Part shown: piece by piece, positions 53,118 through 61,824 of the stretch
Layout: each line of letters begins with the position of its first letter
Numbering within the stretch: the first letter of the stretch is position 1
Assembly: GCF_026625565.1 (NCBI RefSeq)
Contig: NZ_CP112998.1
Span: forward strand, 5,854,001 to 5,918,000
Source: Dyadobacter pollutisoli
Lineage (GTDB): Bacteria > Bacteroidota > Bacteroidia > Cytophagales > Spirosomataceae
Length of the DNA stretch: 64,000 nucleotides
Direction: 5' to 3'
The notes under the pieces: model-generated
What the model saw: only the letters and a program-made list of their open reading frames with translations
Database searches by the model: none
Told to the model about the DNA's origin: nothing
Translations under genes and position numbers: made by a program

Positions 53118-53525
53118 GTGCGATATTTTGACTCCGATGTGATCTTTAATTACATAGTAATACAGGATCCGGCTAAATACGACCGTGCCAATCGGCTAAT
53201 GCTGGACGCAATTGCTCACAATAATTTCATAGCTTCCACCCTTGTAATTCACGAAGTGGGCTATGGTCTTGCGCGATTTGAGGTTGGCAATGACCTAATT
53301 AAAGAAGAGCTGGATTATCTGGTTTCTCTGAATATCACCGAAATACAAAAGCAGCATTTGTCGAGGGCGTTGGAGCTTTCGAAAGTGATCGGATTCAAGC
53401 ATATCAATGATTGCGTTCACGTCGCTGTTGCCGAAAGTTTGAATTGCGAAGTTCTGTATACCTATAACAAGTCGGATTTCAAGCGAATCCAAAAACTTAC
53501 CAGTTTGGAAATTGTAATTTTATAA
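53118..53525 (+). CDS. PIN domain ribonuclease (VapC-like toxin)
   Basis: A 135-residue PIN domain protein. It opens MRYFDSDVIFNYIV with the first acidic residues (Asp5/Asp7), has an internal Glu in VIHEVGYG, and HINDCVHVAVAESLNCEVLYTYNKSDF with the later Asp residues. These four acidic positions bind Mg2+ and cleave RNA (often tRNA) in VapC proteins. The start is GTG at 53118, three bases after the antitoxin stop; no suitable ATG exists near the conserved start. The sequence looks intact. Confidence 0.82.
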   Translation: MRYFDSDVIFNYIVIQDPAKYDRANRLMLDAIAHNNFIASTLVIHEVGYGLARFEVGNDLIKEELDYLVSLNITEIQKQHLSRALELSKVIGFKHINDCVHVAVAESLNCEVLYTYNKSDFKRIQKLTSLEIVIL

Positions 53526-53568
53526 ACATTCCTTTGAGATAATTTTACAAAACTTTACCCTTTTAGTA

Positions 53569-55092
53569 ATGAAAAGAAGTAGTCCATTGATCGCCCTTTT
53601 AGGATGTTTGATCATTTCAATTCCCGCATTCTCCCAAAAGAAAAACACTACCCTCCCCGAATTTCAGATCAAAAAAGCGGATGCGGAGGCTCATATGCGG
53701 TTTTTGGCGGCGGACGAACTTCTTGGGCGGCGTACCGGCGAGCAAGGTAACTTTGTTGCTGCCAGGTACATTGCCGAGCAGTTCAGGAAGCTGGGTGTGG
53801 TTCCTGTTCCCAGCGCCACTGCTGGTACATCTTCTTATTTTCAGAATGTCCCTTTTGAAAAAATGGGGTCCAATGGTGCTGGACTCATTTCGGCCGACGC
53901 TGAGATCATGAAAAGCGGAGAAGATTGGCTGCTGATGAATGGCGAAGCCGTTGATCTGAAAGCTCCGATCGTTTACGCCAGTTTCGGGCTTGAAAATGCT
54001 TCCAAAAATTGGGACGATTACAAAGGTCTTGATGTAAAAGACAAGATCGTGCTTGTTGAAAGCGGCACGCCCGAAACGCAAACGCCATCAGAAATCATCG
54101 CTACCTCCGTTGAGAAACGTAAAATAGCCATGGATAAAGGTGCAATAGCCGTTATAGAGCTTTTCAATGCCCCTGTTCCCTGGAATATTGTAACCCGCAA
54201 CTTTGCAGGAGAAAAAATCTCACTGGCAGAAAGCAACAAAGCAAAATCCATTCCTCACGCTTGGGTGAATGGCAAGGAAGCTAGATATGCACGTGCTTTA
54301 CGCGCTGTGAAAGAAGTGGAATTTAAAACCGCCGGACGGAAATCAAAGTTGGTAAACAGCTACAATGTCGTCGGGTACATTCCAGGAACCGATCCTAAGT
54401 TGAAAGAAGAGTATGTTTTGCTCACCGCGCATTATGATCACGTAGGGGTAGGCAAGCAGGGTGGCCAGGCATTCACGCCGGAGGACAGCATTTTCAATGG
54501 CGCCCGTGACAACGCATTTGGTACTGTCGCCTTGCTAACAGCTGCCGAGGCACTTTCCAAGAATCCTCCTAAACGTTCGATTTTGATCGTGGCACTGACA
54601 GGCGAGGAAGTGGGGCTGCTGGGAAGTAAATACTACGCCGCTCATCCATTGATGCCTTTGAACAAATGCATTTTCAATATGAACTCGGACGGAGCTGGTT
54701 ATAATGACACGACCATTGTGTCCGTAATGGGGCTTGAAAGAACGGGAGCAAGAGCTGAAATTGAAACGGCTAGCAAGGCTTTTGGACTGGGCGTGTTCGC
54801 TGATCCTTCGCCGGAACAAGGCCTGTTCGACAGATCGGACAATGTGAGTTTTGCCAAAGAAGGCGTTCCTGCGCCTACATTCACGCCTGGTTTTAAGGAA
54901 TTCAACGGTGATATCATGAAAAACTACCACCAGGTTTCCGACAATCCTGAAACGATTGATTTTAACTATCTGCTGAAATTCAGTCAGGCTTATACTTATG
55001 CTACGAGATTAATCGCTGATCGCAAAGTGGCTCCGCAATGGTCAGCGGGAGACAAATATGAACCGGCTGCGAAGAAATTATACGGAAAGTAA
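53569..55092 (+). CDS. M28 family metallopeptidase with PA domain
   Basis: A 507-residue exported zinc aminopeptidase-like protein. Signal peptide at residues 1-23 (AFSQ). A protease-associated (PA) insert lies at about 110-230. The M28 core has TAHYDHVG (His), DNAFGTVALL (Asp), LTGEEVGLLGS (Glu pair), MNSDGAG (Asp) and NYHQVSDNPETI (His), a full set of co-catalytic zinc ligands. It probably removes N-terminal residues from peptides in the periplasm. It converges on a small exported protein through a strong palindrome. Confidence 0.9.
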   Translation: MKRSSPLIALLGCLIISIPAFSQKKNTTLPEFQIKKADAEAHMRFLAADELLGRRTGEQGNFVAARYIAEQFRKLGVVPVPSATAGTSSYFQNVPFEKMGSNGAGLISADAEIMKSGEDWLLMNGEAVDLKAPIVYASFGLENASKNWDDYKGLDVKDKIVLVESGTPETQTPSEIIATSVEKRKIAMDKGAIAVIELFNAPVPWNIVTRNFAGEKISLAESNKAKSIPHAWVNGKEARYARALRAVKEVEFKTAGRKSKLVNSYNVVGYIPGTDPKLKEEYVLLTAHYDHVGVGKQGGQAFTPEDSIFNGARDNAFGTVALLTAAEALSKNPPKRSILIVALTGEEVGLLGSKYYAAHPLMPLNKCIFNMNSDGAGYNDTTIVSVMGLERTGARAEIETASKAFGLGVFADPSPEQGLFDRSDNVSFAKEGVPAPTFTPGFKEFNGDIMKNYHQVSDNPETIDFNYLLKFSQAYTYATRLIADRKVAPQWSAGDKYEPAAKKLYGK

Positions 55093-55103
55093 TAACCGTT
55101 TAA

Positions 55104-55146
55104 AAAAACGAGGGCTGGCTGAATGATTCAGCCAGCCCTCGTTTTT
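55104..55146. terminator. Bidirectional terminator after the M28 gene
   Basis: Perfect 19-base arms (55104-55122 and 55128-55146) reading AAAAACGAGGGCTGGCTGA and its complement, 5-base loop, with A- and T-runs at the ends, between two convergent stops. Confidence 0.85.
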
Positions 55147-55897
55147 ATTTCAACCCATTATAAAACTTAAACAACTGCACGACGTCGTATTCGTTTTTGA
55201 AGTTTATATTCTTCTCCTTCACATAAGCTTCCACATCCTTCTGTTTTTCCTTCATGAAAGCCAGAATGCCTTTCTTACTTAGCGATGCTTTTTCCGCAGT
55301 ACCATTAGAAATCACATAATAGTCGCTTCCCTGGCGGACAACCGTGTTTTTCTCGCCGGTATTAAATCCTGGGTTGTAGTTGGGCTTTGTGATTTTTGGA
55401 TAAAAATATTCAACAAGCGATAAATTGCCGTCTGCCACCATTCTTGCAAAACCCTTCAATGGCTTATCGGATTTAAACGCCGCGGCATTCACATACATGA
55501 CCGGATCAGTCCCTGCATTTATCGTAAAGTTTTTCAGCTGACTGCCGCGGATCACCCGGATGTCATTTTTGCTTTTATCCGCCAGTACTTCCAGCTCATC
55601 ATTCAGCGTGTTATAACGCATTTGAATTCCAGCCAAACTATCTGAATTCCAGCCGCCTAACTGCGGTACAATGGAGGTAAATTTCACTTTCCCTTCCTGC
55701 CACAACGAATCAATGTAAAAGTCCCCGATCACGTTGGGTGCCTCAGTAGGCGAAGTCCAGAATACGTCTGATTTTAATGCATTAAGGCCTCTTCCACTGT
55801 TTATTCCAACTTTGGTCCCGTCAGAAACTTGCGCAAATGCTGCTGATGAACTGATTATTAAAGCTAGTAAATAGCCAGTGATATGCTTTTTTTTCAT
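55145..55897 (-). CDS. Exported protein of unknown function
   Basis: A 250-residue protein with a signal peptide (MKKKHITGYLLALIISSSAAFAQ). The mature part is beta-rich, mentions no known catalytic motif, and reads IRVIRGSQLKNFTI and YVISNGTAEKASLSKKGILAFM; I do not recognise the family. It follows the DPP4-type peptidase gene by 17 bases on the same strand and is probably co-transcribed. The ATG at 55897 is chosen because it begins the signal peptide. It may be a periplasmic or secreted partner, but no function can be given. Confidence 0.7.
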   Translation of the reverse strand: MKKKHITGYLLALIISSSAAFAQVSDGTKVGINSGRGLNALKSDVFWTSPTEAPNVIGDFYIDSLWQEGKVKFTSIVPQLGGWNSDSLAGIQMRYNTLNDELEVLADKSKNDIRVIRGSQLKNFTINAGTDPVMYVNAAAFKSDKPLKGFARMVADGNLSLVEYFYPKITKPNYNPGFNTGEKNTVVRQGSDYYVISNGTAEKASLSKKGILAFMKEKQKDVEAYVKEKNINFKNEYDVVQLFKFYNGLK

Positions 55898-55914
55898 TTT
55901 TCTAACTTGCCAGA

Positions 55915-58092
55915 TCACCTCCCGCCGGGAGGACAATTTTTTCTTAAATAGTCGGTAAATAATGTTCTCAAATGCTGCGAAGTGCCTTCCCCTTCATAAA
56001 TCCCGTGTGACCGGTTCGGATAAGGCATAAACTGAAATACCTTATTGTTCTTGATCAGCTCATTAACAAGCATTTCTGCATTTTGATAGTGTACATTGTC
56101 ATCGCCGGTACCATGGATGTAAAGCAAATTTCCCCGCAGGTTTTTAGCATACGTGATCGGAGATCCTTTTACAAAATCCTCCCGGTTTTCCTGCGGAATG
56201 CCCATATAACGCTCCTGGTAAATGTTGTCGTACGTTAGCTGGTTGGCCACTGCCGCTACCGCAATTCCGGTTTTGAAATGCTCCGGATATTGAAACAACA
56301 AATTCAATGTAGACGAACCACCTCCGCTCCAACCATGCACCGCCACGCGACTGGTATCAATGAATGGAAATTGCTTGAACATTGCTGTCGCAGCTCCGTC
56401 CATATCCCTGATGTTAATGGTCCCAATATTTTTGTAAATCGCCTTTCGCCACGCGCTTCCCTTCGGCGAAGGCGTTCCCCTGTTGTCCATAGAAGCATAA
56501 ATGTATCCGTCATCGGCCATGCTTCCTGCGTACAAGCGATTACGTCCGGTTCCATAGACATCCTTCACGGTACTACCCGCAGCTTCGCCGTAAACCGTAA
56601 ACACAATTGGATATTTCTTAGCCGGATCAAAATTCGTCGGCTTCACCATCCATGCGTCGACTTCGACACCCTCCGCGGTTTTTACTTTAAAAAACTCAAT
56701 GTTGGTTTTGGCTGAATTAATTTTCGAGGCCGATCTTGCGATTGAATGCTCAGGATCAAGAGCTATATGCTTCGGCAACGCCAGCCATTCTCTCAATGGA
56801 GCTGTTTTCGCATTGGAAAAACTGTGTTGCGCAAATTTTGCAGCCGGTGAAATCTCATAAGCGTGCGTACCTGACTGGTCCGCGGGTGTCAGTCGTTCCG
56901 CTTTTCCTTTACCGTCCAATGACACTTTGTACAAATAGCTTTGAGTTGCATTATCCGGTGAAGCCATGAAATAGTAGGCGTTATTTTTTTCATCAATGCG
57001 CACCGGATTGATCATATCGAAATTGCCGGCAGTAATGAGCGTTTCCTTCTTGCCGTCACGACTCACGCGGTAAGTATGTCGCCAGCCGTCCTTTTCACTC
57101 ACCCACAAAAATTCCTTTCCTCCATTGATCCAATCCCAGCCCATCGGGTCATCCTCCCAGCGGCTTTTAATGTCGATCCAGGCTGCATCTTTTTCTGTAT
57201 AAAATGGCTTGGCGCTGCCGTCTTTGGTATTGATATATAATAAAGTACTTTCATTTTGCTTACGGTTCAGCTGCTGCACGACGAGCTCATCCGGCACTCC
57301 CGACCATTCCATTCTTGGCAAATAAGTGTTCTGCGGATCTCCCGGAATGTTCATCCACTTGGTTTGGGCCGAAGCCACGTCCACTACCCCGATCTTGTAA
57401 GGTGAAGGCGTTTCGCCTACTTTGGGATATTCCACAGGGACATTGAAAGAATAAATAGAATCCGTGGTGTTGATCATCAGGAAATTACGGATCTTCCTTG
57501 CATCCAGCTGCCAGTACGCGACAGATTTGCTATCGTCGCTCCACCGGAAACCGTCACGGCAATCAAACTCTTCCTCATAAACCCAGTCGAATGTTCCGTT
57601 GATAACCCGGTCGGTACCGTCTTTAGTCAGCTGCGTTACTTGGCCACTTTGCAGATCTTCGGCATATACATTGTGCTGGCTCACATATCCGGCCTTTTTA
57701 CCGTCAGGCGAGAACTTTGCAAACATCAGGGACGATGCCGGAAGTCCTTTTCCAAGCTGTTTTAATGTCTTGGAAACCATATCAAAAACCCAGTAATCGC
57801 CACGCGTATCATAGCGCCAAACTCTTTTTGTGTTGGTATAAATCAGCACCTTGTCACCCGTCTTGCTAATCGTATAACTTCTTATAGTCAATGGCTTATC
57901 GCCATTTTTGAGCTGAGCATTCGAAACCAGGATTTTTTCCTGCATCGACGGCAGTGATATTTCCACGATGCCATCGTCACTCACATCACGATAACCGCTC
58001 CCGTCGGGTAGCCATTGAAATGTATCAGGGATTTGTGCAAAAAGTTGAACTGAAAAAAATGCGAGGATCAATGTCCTTATAATGTGCTTCAT
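55915..58092 (-). CDS. S9 family (dipeptidyl peptidase IV-like) serine peptidase
   Basis: A 725-residue exported prolyl peptidase. Signal peptide at residues 1-20 (FSVQLFAQ), a beta-propeller (about 40-470) with DPP4-type EEEF (VYEEEFDCRDG) holding the substrate-anchoring Glu pair, then the alpha/beta hydrolase with GWSGGGSSTL (Ser) and later DDNVH (Asp) and NRSHGI (His). GWSGGG replaces the usual GWSYGG. It removes dipeptides, commonly X-Pro or X-Ala, from peptides in the periplasm. It precedes the unknown exported gene by 17 bases. Confidence 0.92.
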   Translation of the reverse strand: MKHIIRTLILAFFSVQLFAQIPDTFQWLPDGSGYRDVSDDGIVEISLPSMQEKILVSNAQLKNGDKPLTIRSYTISKTGDKVLIYTNTKRVWRYDTRGDYWVFDMVSKTLKQLGKGLPASSLMFAKFSPDGKKAGYVSQHNVYAEDLQSGQVTQLTKDGTDRVINGTFDWVYEEEFDCRDGFRWSDDSKSVAYWQLDARKIRNFLMINTTDSIYSFNVPVEYPKVGETPSPYKIGVVDVASAQTKWMNIPGDPQNTYLPRMEWSGVPDELVVQQLNRKQNESTLLYINTKDGSAKPFYTEKDAAWIDIKSRWEDDPMGWDWINGGKEFLWVSEKDGWRHTYRVSRDGKKETLITAGNFDMINPVRIDEKNNAYYFMASPDNATQSYLYKVSLDGKGKAERLTPADQSGTHAYEISPAAKFAQHSFSNAKTAPLREWLALPKHIALDPEHSIARSASKINSAKTNIEFFKVKTAEGVEVDAWMVKPTNFDPAKKYPIVFTVYGEAAGSTVKDVYGTGRNRLYAGSMADDGYIYASMDNRGTPSPKGSAWRKAIYKNIGTINIRDMDGAATAMFKQFPFIDTSRVAVHGWSGGGSSTLNLLFQYPEHFKTGIAVAAVANQLTYDNIYQERYMGIPQENREDFVKGSPITYAKNLRGNLLYIHGTGDDNVHYQNAEMLVNELIKNNKVFQFMPYPNRSHGIYEGEGTSQHLRTLFTDYLRKNCPPGGR

Positions 58093-58146
58093 CGGAGCTC
58101 TAAAAATTAGTACGACAACTATAATTACACAATTTTAACACATAAA

Positions 58147-58329
58147 TTATTCTTTTACATCTTCCGGACCCGTTCCTTTTATTTTTGAACGTTTTTGTTT
58201 CTTCAAAGCCTCGCTAAGCAAGAATTCAATCTGACCGTTCAAACTACGAAAATCCTGCTGTGCCCAGGCTTCCAGGGCCTTGAGCATATCAGGATTTACT
58301 CTTAAAACAAATGGTTTCTTCTCTGCCAT
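58147..58329 (-). CDS. Ribbon-helix-helix (Arc-like) DNA-binding protein
   Basis: A 60-residue protein. The first 40 residues (KPFVLRVNPDMLKALEAWAQQDFRSLNGQIEFLLSEAL) form an Arc/CopG-type ribbon-helix-helix with a beta strand, a turn and two helices; a basic, then acidic tail follows. Its ATG comes 1 base after the stop of the SPFH gene (TGA-T-ATG), so the two are translationally coupled. It may autoregulate the pair. No toxin is linked. The coupling with an SPFH membrane protein is a repeated theme in bacterial genomes but has no established function. Confidence 0.8.
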   Translation of the reverse strand: MAEKKPFVLRVNPDMLKALEAWAQQDFRSLNGQIEFLLSEALKKQKRSKIKGTGPEDVKE

Positions 58330-58330
58330 A

Positions 58331-59194
58331 TCAGGGATACAAAGTACCGGCGTTTAAAACGGGCGTAACAGACTTCTCTCCACACAATACCACCAACAGG
58401 TTACACACCATCGCCGCCTTCCGTTCCTCGTCCAAATTTACAATTCCCTTATCCGACAGCATAGCCAAGGCCATATCTACCATCCCAACCGCTCCATTCA
58501 CGATTTGGCGGCGTGCAGCGACAACGGCTGATGCCTGCTGGCGCTGTAACATTGCTCCGGCAATTTCCGGTGCATAGGCCAGGTGGCTGATCCGTGATTC
58601 TAACACATCCACACCTGCACGGCTAAGGCGTTCGGTCAATTCAGCTTCGAGCATTTCGTTGATCTTACCGCTTCCGTCGCGTAATGTCACTTCATGAATT
58701 TCGAGTTCCTCTGCCTCCATCGTGTCATAGGCGTATATCCCGGCAAGGTGCCTAACCGCCGCTTCCGACTGAATTTCCACGTATTTGATATAATCGTCCA
58801 CTTCAAAAGAGGCCTTGGCAGTATCTCCCACACGCCATACCACTACCGCCGCGATCTCAATAGGATTACCCAGCTTATCATTCACCTTTAATTTCTGACC
58901 ATTCAGGTTTCGGGCACGAAGGCTCATTTTTTTTCTGCGAAATAATGGGTTAACCCAACGCAGGCCACTTTGTTTCATAGTACCCATATAATCCCCGAAA
59001 AACGTGGTAACCACCGCTTCATTGGGATTAATGACCGTCAATCCGATTAAAATAATGAATCCGGTAACCGAGATGATAATACCGGCAATAGGGCTGCCGG
59101 TTGTCACTACATAAATAACCCCGCCAAACAATAAGACCAGGCCTATCAGGAAAAGAAAATACCCTGACATCGAACGTAATTCTTTCTCATTCAT
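58331..59194 (-). CDS. SPFH/Band 7 domain membrane protein
   Basis: A 287-residue stomatin/prohibitin-like protein. Two adjacent N-terminal membrane helices (about 11-31 and 34-52) are followed by the SPFH domain (55-230), with NPNEAVVTTFFGDYMGTMKQSGLRWVNPL at its start and a long helix ERLSRAGVDVLESRISHLAYAPEIAGAMLQRQQASAVVAARRQ. SPFH proteins form large membrane rings and organise lipid domains or protease partners such as FtsH. It is followed with 1-base spacing by an RHH gene. Its role here is not established. Confidence 0.9.
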   Translation of the reverse strand: MNEKELRSMSGYFLFLIGLVLLFGGVIYVVTTGSPIAGIIISVTGFIILIGLTVINPNEAVVTTFFGDYMGTMKQSGLRWVNPLFRRKKMSLRARNLNGQKLKVNDKLGNPIEIAAVVVWRVGDTAKASFEVDDYIKYVEIQSEAAVRHLAGIYAYDTMEAEELEIHEVTLRDGSGKINEMLEAELTERLSRAGVDVLESRISHLAYAPEIAGAMLQRQQASAVVAARRQIVNGAVGMVDMALAMLSDKGIVNLDEERKAAMVCNLLVVLCGEKSVTPVLNAGTLYP

Positions 59195-59273
59195 AGCTTT
59201 AATTGTGATAGTAAAATGATATCACAATATTATCAAATCAAAATCATATTCCGGTTAAATTACGGATAAAAAA

Positions 59274-59302
59274 ATCCCGGAGCTTTTGATCGGCTCCGGG
59301 AT
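59274..59302 (-). terminator. Terminator of the TonB_C protein gene
   Basis: Arms ATCCCGGAGC (59274-59283) and GCTCCGGGAT (59293-59302) next to an A-run on the left, serving the minus strand. Confidence 0.75.
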
Positions 59303-59329
59303 CGGATAAATGGTATATATGATTGTAAA

Positions 59330-60778
59330 TCAGTTGAGCTGGAAGTTAATTGGTACGTTGTATCTCACACGCACCGTCTTCCCACGCAGAGAACCCGGCT
59401 CCCACAATCCATTCATTTTCTTGATAACCCGCAGAGCCTCGTCGTCAAGGCCAAACCCCACACCACTCTCCACCTTATATTCACACATTGTGCCGTCTTC
59501 GCAAACCACAAAAGAAAGATTAACCTTCCCGGTAACGCCAAGCCTCGCGGCTTCGACTGGGTAGCGCATATTGCTCCCAAGAAACCTGTAGAACTCTTTG
59601 ATACCTCCCTTGAACTGAGGATTAATTTGCGACTGGGTATAGTTTCGCTTCTCCCCGTCATAAAAAGAAAAGCCCTCCCGCAATACGCCCATTTCGTAAT
59701 TTTCCTGATAAAACAAGGTGCTGTCCGCCCATTTGCCTATCCACCGGCCGGTTTTAGCCCCAGCCACTACCCGCCCTTGTTCCACCAGCAATTTTCGATC
59801 ATTAGTCTCGTCTACCGACCGCCAATAACCATCGCCGTCTTTGATCAGCTGCGTACCATTCCTATCCCACGCATTAACATAAATCGACTCCACAAATTCA
59901 TTCTGTTTACTGACAGGCGTTTCTATTACGCTCTTAATCTGCCCATTGTCAAACCACGAGAGCTCTGATGTCAACGAATCTGAGAAAAGGCGTAATACCC
60001 TCACCATACCAGTCAAATCATACTCTTTATGCATGGATGCCTTGTTGTGCAATTCATATTCCGTGTAAGAAAGCAGCTTGCCGTTCATTTGAAAAATGGC
60101 CTCAGAGGAATGGCTAGCCAAATTCTTATCCCTTGCGGAAATCCAGTAAGCCTTCACCGAGTCCGCGACACTTCCTGCATATCCGGTCTTGTGCCATATT
60201 TCCTTTTTCTCAAAATTCGCCTTCCCGATTTCCTTCCATTTGCCACTCCTATACTGCTCGTAAACGACATCTGCCCTGATATAGCCATTATCATCAACCG
60301 GTAAAATGCTGCGGTATTCGTATTTTTTGGGATCAGATACAGGATTATATTTTTCGTCAAAGTAATCTACCAGCGCTGCTTTGGTACTGTCATAGGCGGT
60401 TTTTGCACGGGATTTGAATGGCATCGGGTAATGCACAAACTGCCGGACCTTCTCCCCTTTGATCGTGCCCGGTTTCCAGGCGCGGAACAAACTCATGACC
60501 CGGATCGCTTCCTGATTGCACAATGAGTCGATGCCCCTGGTAACTTCTATCTGGCTCATGCTACCATCCGGCTCTACTACGGCTTTAATGTAAACACGTC
60601 CATTAAGCCCCTTGATGGCACTTTTGAAAGGTATCTGAAGATTGGATGCAATGAACTGATTCAGATGTATTAATCCTCCTGCTGGCTCAGCCTGTTTTTC
60701 AACTTCGTGCGGGAGGTAAATATTTTGGCCAAAAACAGCCGTACTGCAAAGAACGAGGATTAAAAAAATTCCTTTCAT
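59330..60778 (-). CDS. Exported protein with two TonB_C domains
   Basis: A 482-residue protein with a signal peptide (MKGIFLILVLCSTAVFGQ). It carries one TonB C-terminal-like domain near the N-terminus (about 30-125: GLNGRVYIKAVVEPDGS, then AWKPGTIKG) and another at the C-terminus (about 385-480: GVTGKVNLSFVVCEDGT, then LWEPGSLRG). Between them is a stretch with repeated short strands of the MORN type (GQIKSVIE, GRWIGKWADST). It lacks the N-terminal membrane helix and proline-rich spacer of a true TonB, so it is not a classical energiser. TATATTTG at 60799-60806 on the minus strand may be its -7 box. Confidence 0.82.
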   Translation of the reverse strand: MKGIFLILVLCSTAVFGQNIYLPHEVEKQAEPAGGLIHLNQFIASNLQIPFKSAIKGLNGRVYIKAVVEPDGSMSQIEVTRGIDSLCNQEAIRVMSLFRAWKPGTIKGEKVRQFVHYPMPFKSRAKTAYDSTKAALVDYFDEKYNPVSDPKKYEYRSILPVDDNGYIRADVVYEQYRSGKWKEIGKANFEKKEIWHKTGYAGSVADSVKAYWISARDKNLASHSSEAIFQMNGKLLSYTEYELHNKASMHKEYDLTGMVRVLRLFSDSLTSELSWFDNGQIKSVIETPVSKQNEFVESIYVNAWDRNGTQLIKDGDGYWRSVDETNDRKLLVEQGRVVAGAKTGRWIGKWADSTLFYQENYEMGVLREGFSFYDGEKRNYTQSQINPQFKGGIKEFYRFLGSNMRYPVEAARLGVTGKVNLSFVVCEDGTMCEYKVESGVGFGLDDEALRVIKKMNGLWEPGSLRGKTVRVRYNVPINFQLN

Positions 60779-60953
60779 AGTTGATGAGTTGATTTAAACA
60801 AATATAAAAAATGTATCCATTTTTCTTTATTAACTCATAGTTACTATTTATTAATTACCATGGCTACTTGTAGAACTAGTTTTTAGTAAAAACTTAACCA
60901 ACTGATAACCTGCCAGTAATATCCAGGTAATATTAAATGAGAAAATTTGTATC

Positions 60954-61823
60954 ATGGGAGATACAACTCACTTTCGGACAATAATTATTTCTGATTTGCA
61001 CCTCGGCGCGGGTGGTTCAAAGGCAGAAGAAGTCACTAATTTCCTGAAAAGCTATTCTTGCAAAAAGCTTATTTTGAATGGTGACATCATTGATGCCTGG
61101 CAACTTAAAAAATATGGTGTGTGGAAACGTAAACACACTATGTTTTTCAAGCGGGTGTTGAAAATGATCGAGGAGAATAAAACAAAGGTCATTTATATTC
61201 GGGGAAATCACGACGATTTCCTGGATCAGATCATACCTCTGCGGTTGGGTAAACACTTCCAGATCCGCAAAGATTATATCCTCAATTCGGGCTCCCAGCG
61301 CTTTTACGTTACCCATGGCGACGTATTCGACTCCATTACCACGCATTTGAAATGGCTGGCATACCTCGGCGATATGGGTTATACCTTTTTGCTTTGGGTC
61401 AATAAATTTTACAACAAATACCGTGCATGGAGAGGGTTATCCTATTATTCCCTTTCTCAACGGATTAAGCAGTCGGTGAAGATGGCGGTGAATTATATGA
61501 CCGACTTCGAAGAAAAACTGACCGAACTTGCTCGCTCACGTAACTGCGACGGCGTGATATGCGGGCACATTCACCATCCCGCAATCCGGGAAATTGATGG
61601 TGTTATGTATATGAATTCCGGTGATTGGGTGGAGACACTCAGCGCATTGGTGGAAGATTTCGACGGTAACTGGAGTCTTTTGTATTACGACCAACACAAC
61701 ATTGTGCCGATGCCGGAAACTAAAAAGACACCGGACCAGCCTGTGGTTGAAAATTTCCCGACTGTCGAAAAACAAGTGGCTTTCACCGGATTTTTGACTG
61801 GGAGAAACCAACGTTACTTATAA
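60954..61823 (+). CDS. LpxH-like metallophosphoesterase
   Basis: A 289-residue calcineurin-like phosphoesterase. Metal ligands are seen in SDLHLG (Asp14, His16), NGDIIDAW, RGNHDDF and CGHIHHP. This layout and length resemble UDP-2,3-diacylglucosamine diphosphatases (LpxH/LpxI replacement in lipid A synthesis), but several Bacteroidota paralogues act elsewhere. The gene is followed after 1 base by a glycosyltransferase gene, so the two are co-translated and may work on the same glycolipid. Confidence is high for the fold and moderate for the substrate. Confidence 0.85.
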   Translation: MGDTTHFRTIIISDLHLGAGGSKAEEVTNFLKSYSCKKLILNGDIIDAWQLKKYGVWKRKHTMFFKRVLKMIEENKTKVIYIRGNHDDFLDQIIPLRLGKHFQIRKDYILNSGSQRFYVTHGDVFDSITTHLKWLAYLGDMGYTFLLWVNKFYNKYRAWRGLSYYSLSQRIKQSVKMAVNYMTDFEEKLTELARSRNCDGVICGHIHHPAIREIDGVMYMNSGDWVETLSALVEDFDGNWSLLYYDQHNIVPMPETKKTPDQPVVENFPTVEKQVAFTGFLTGRNQRYL

Positions 61824-61824
61824 T

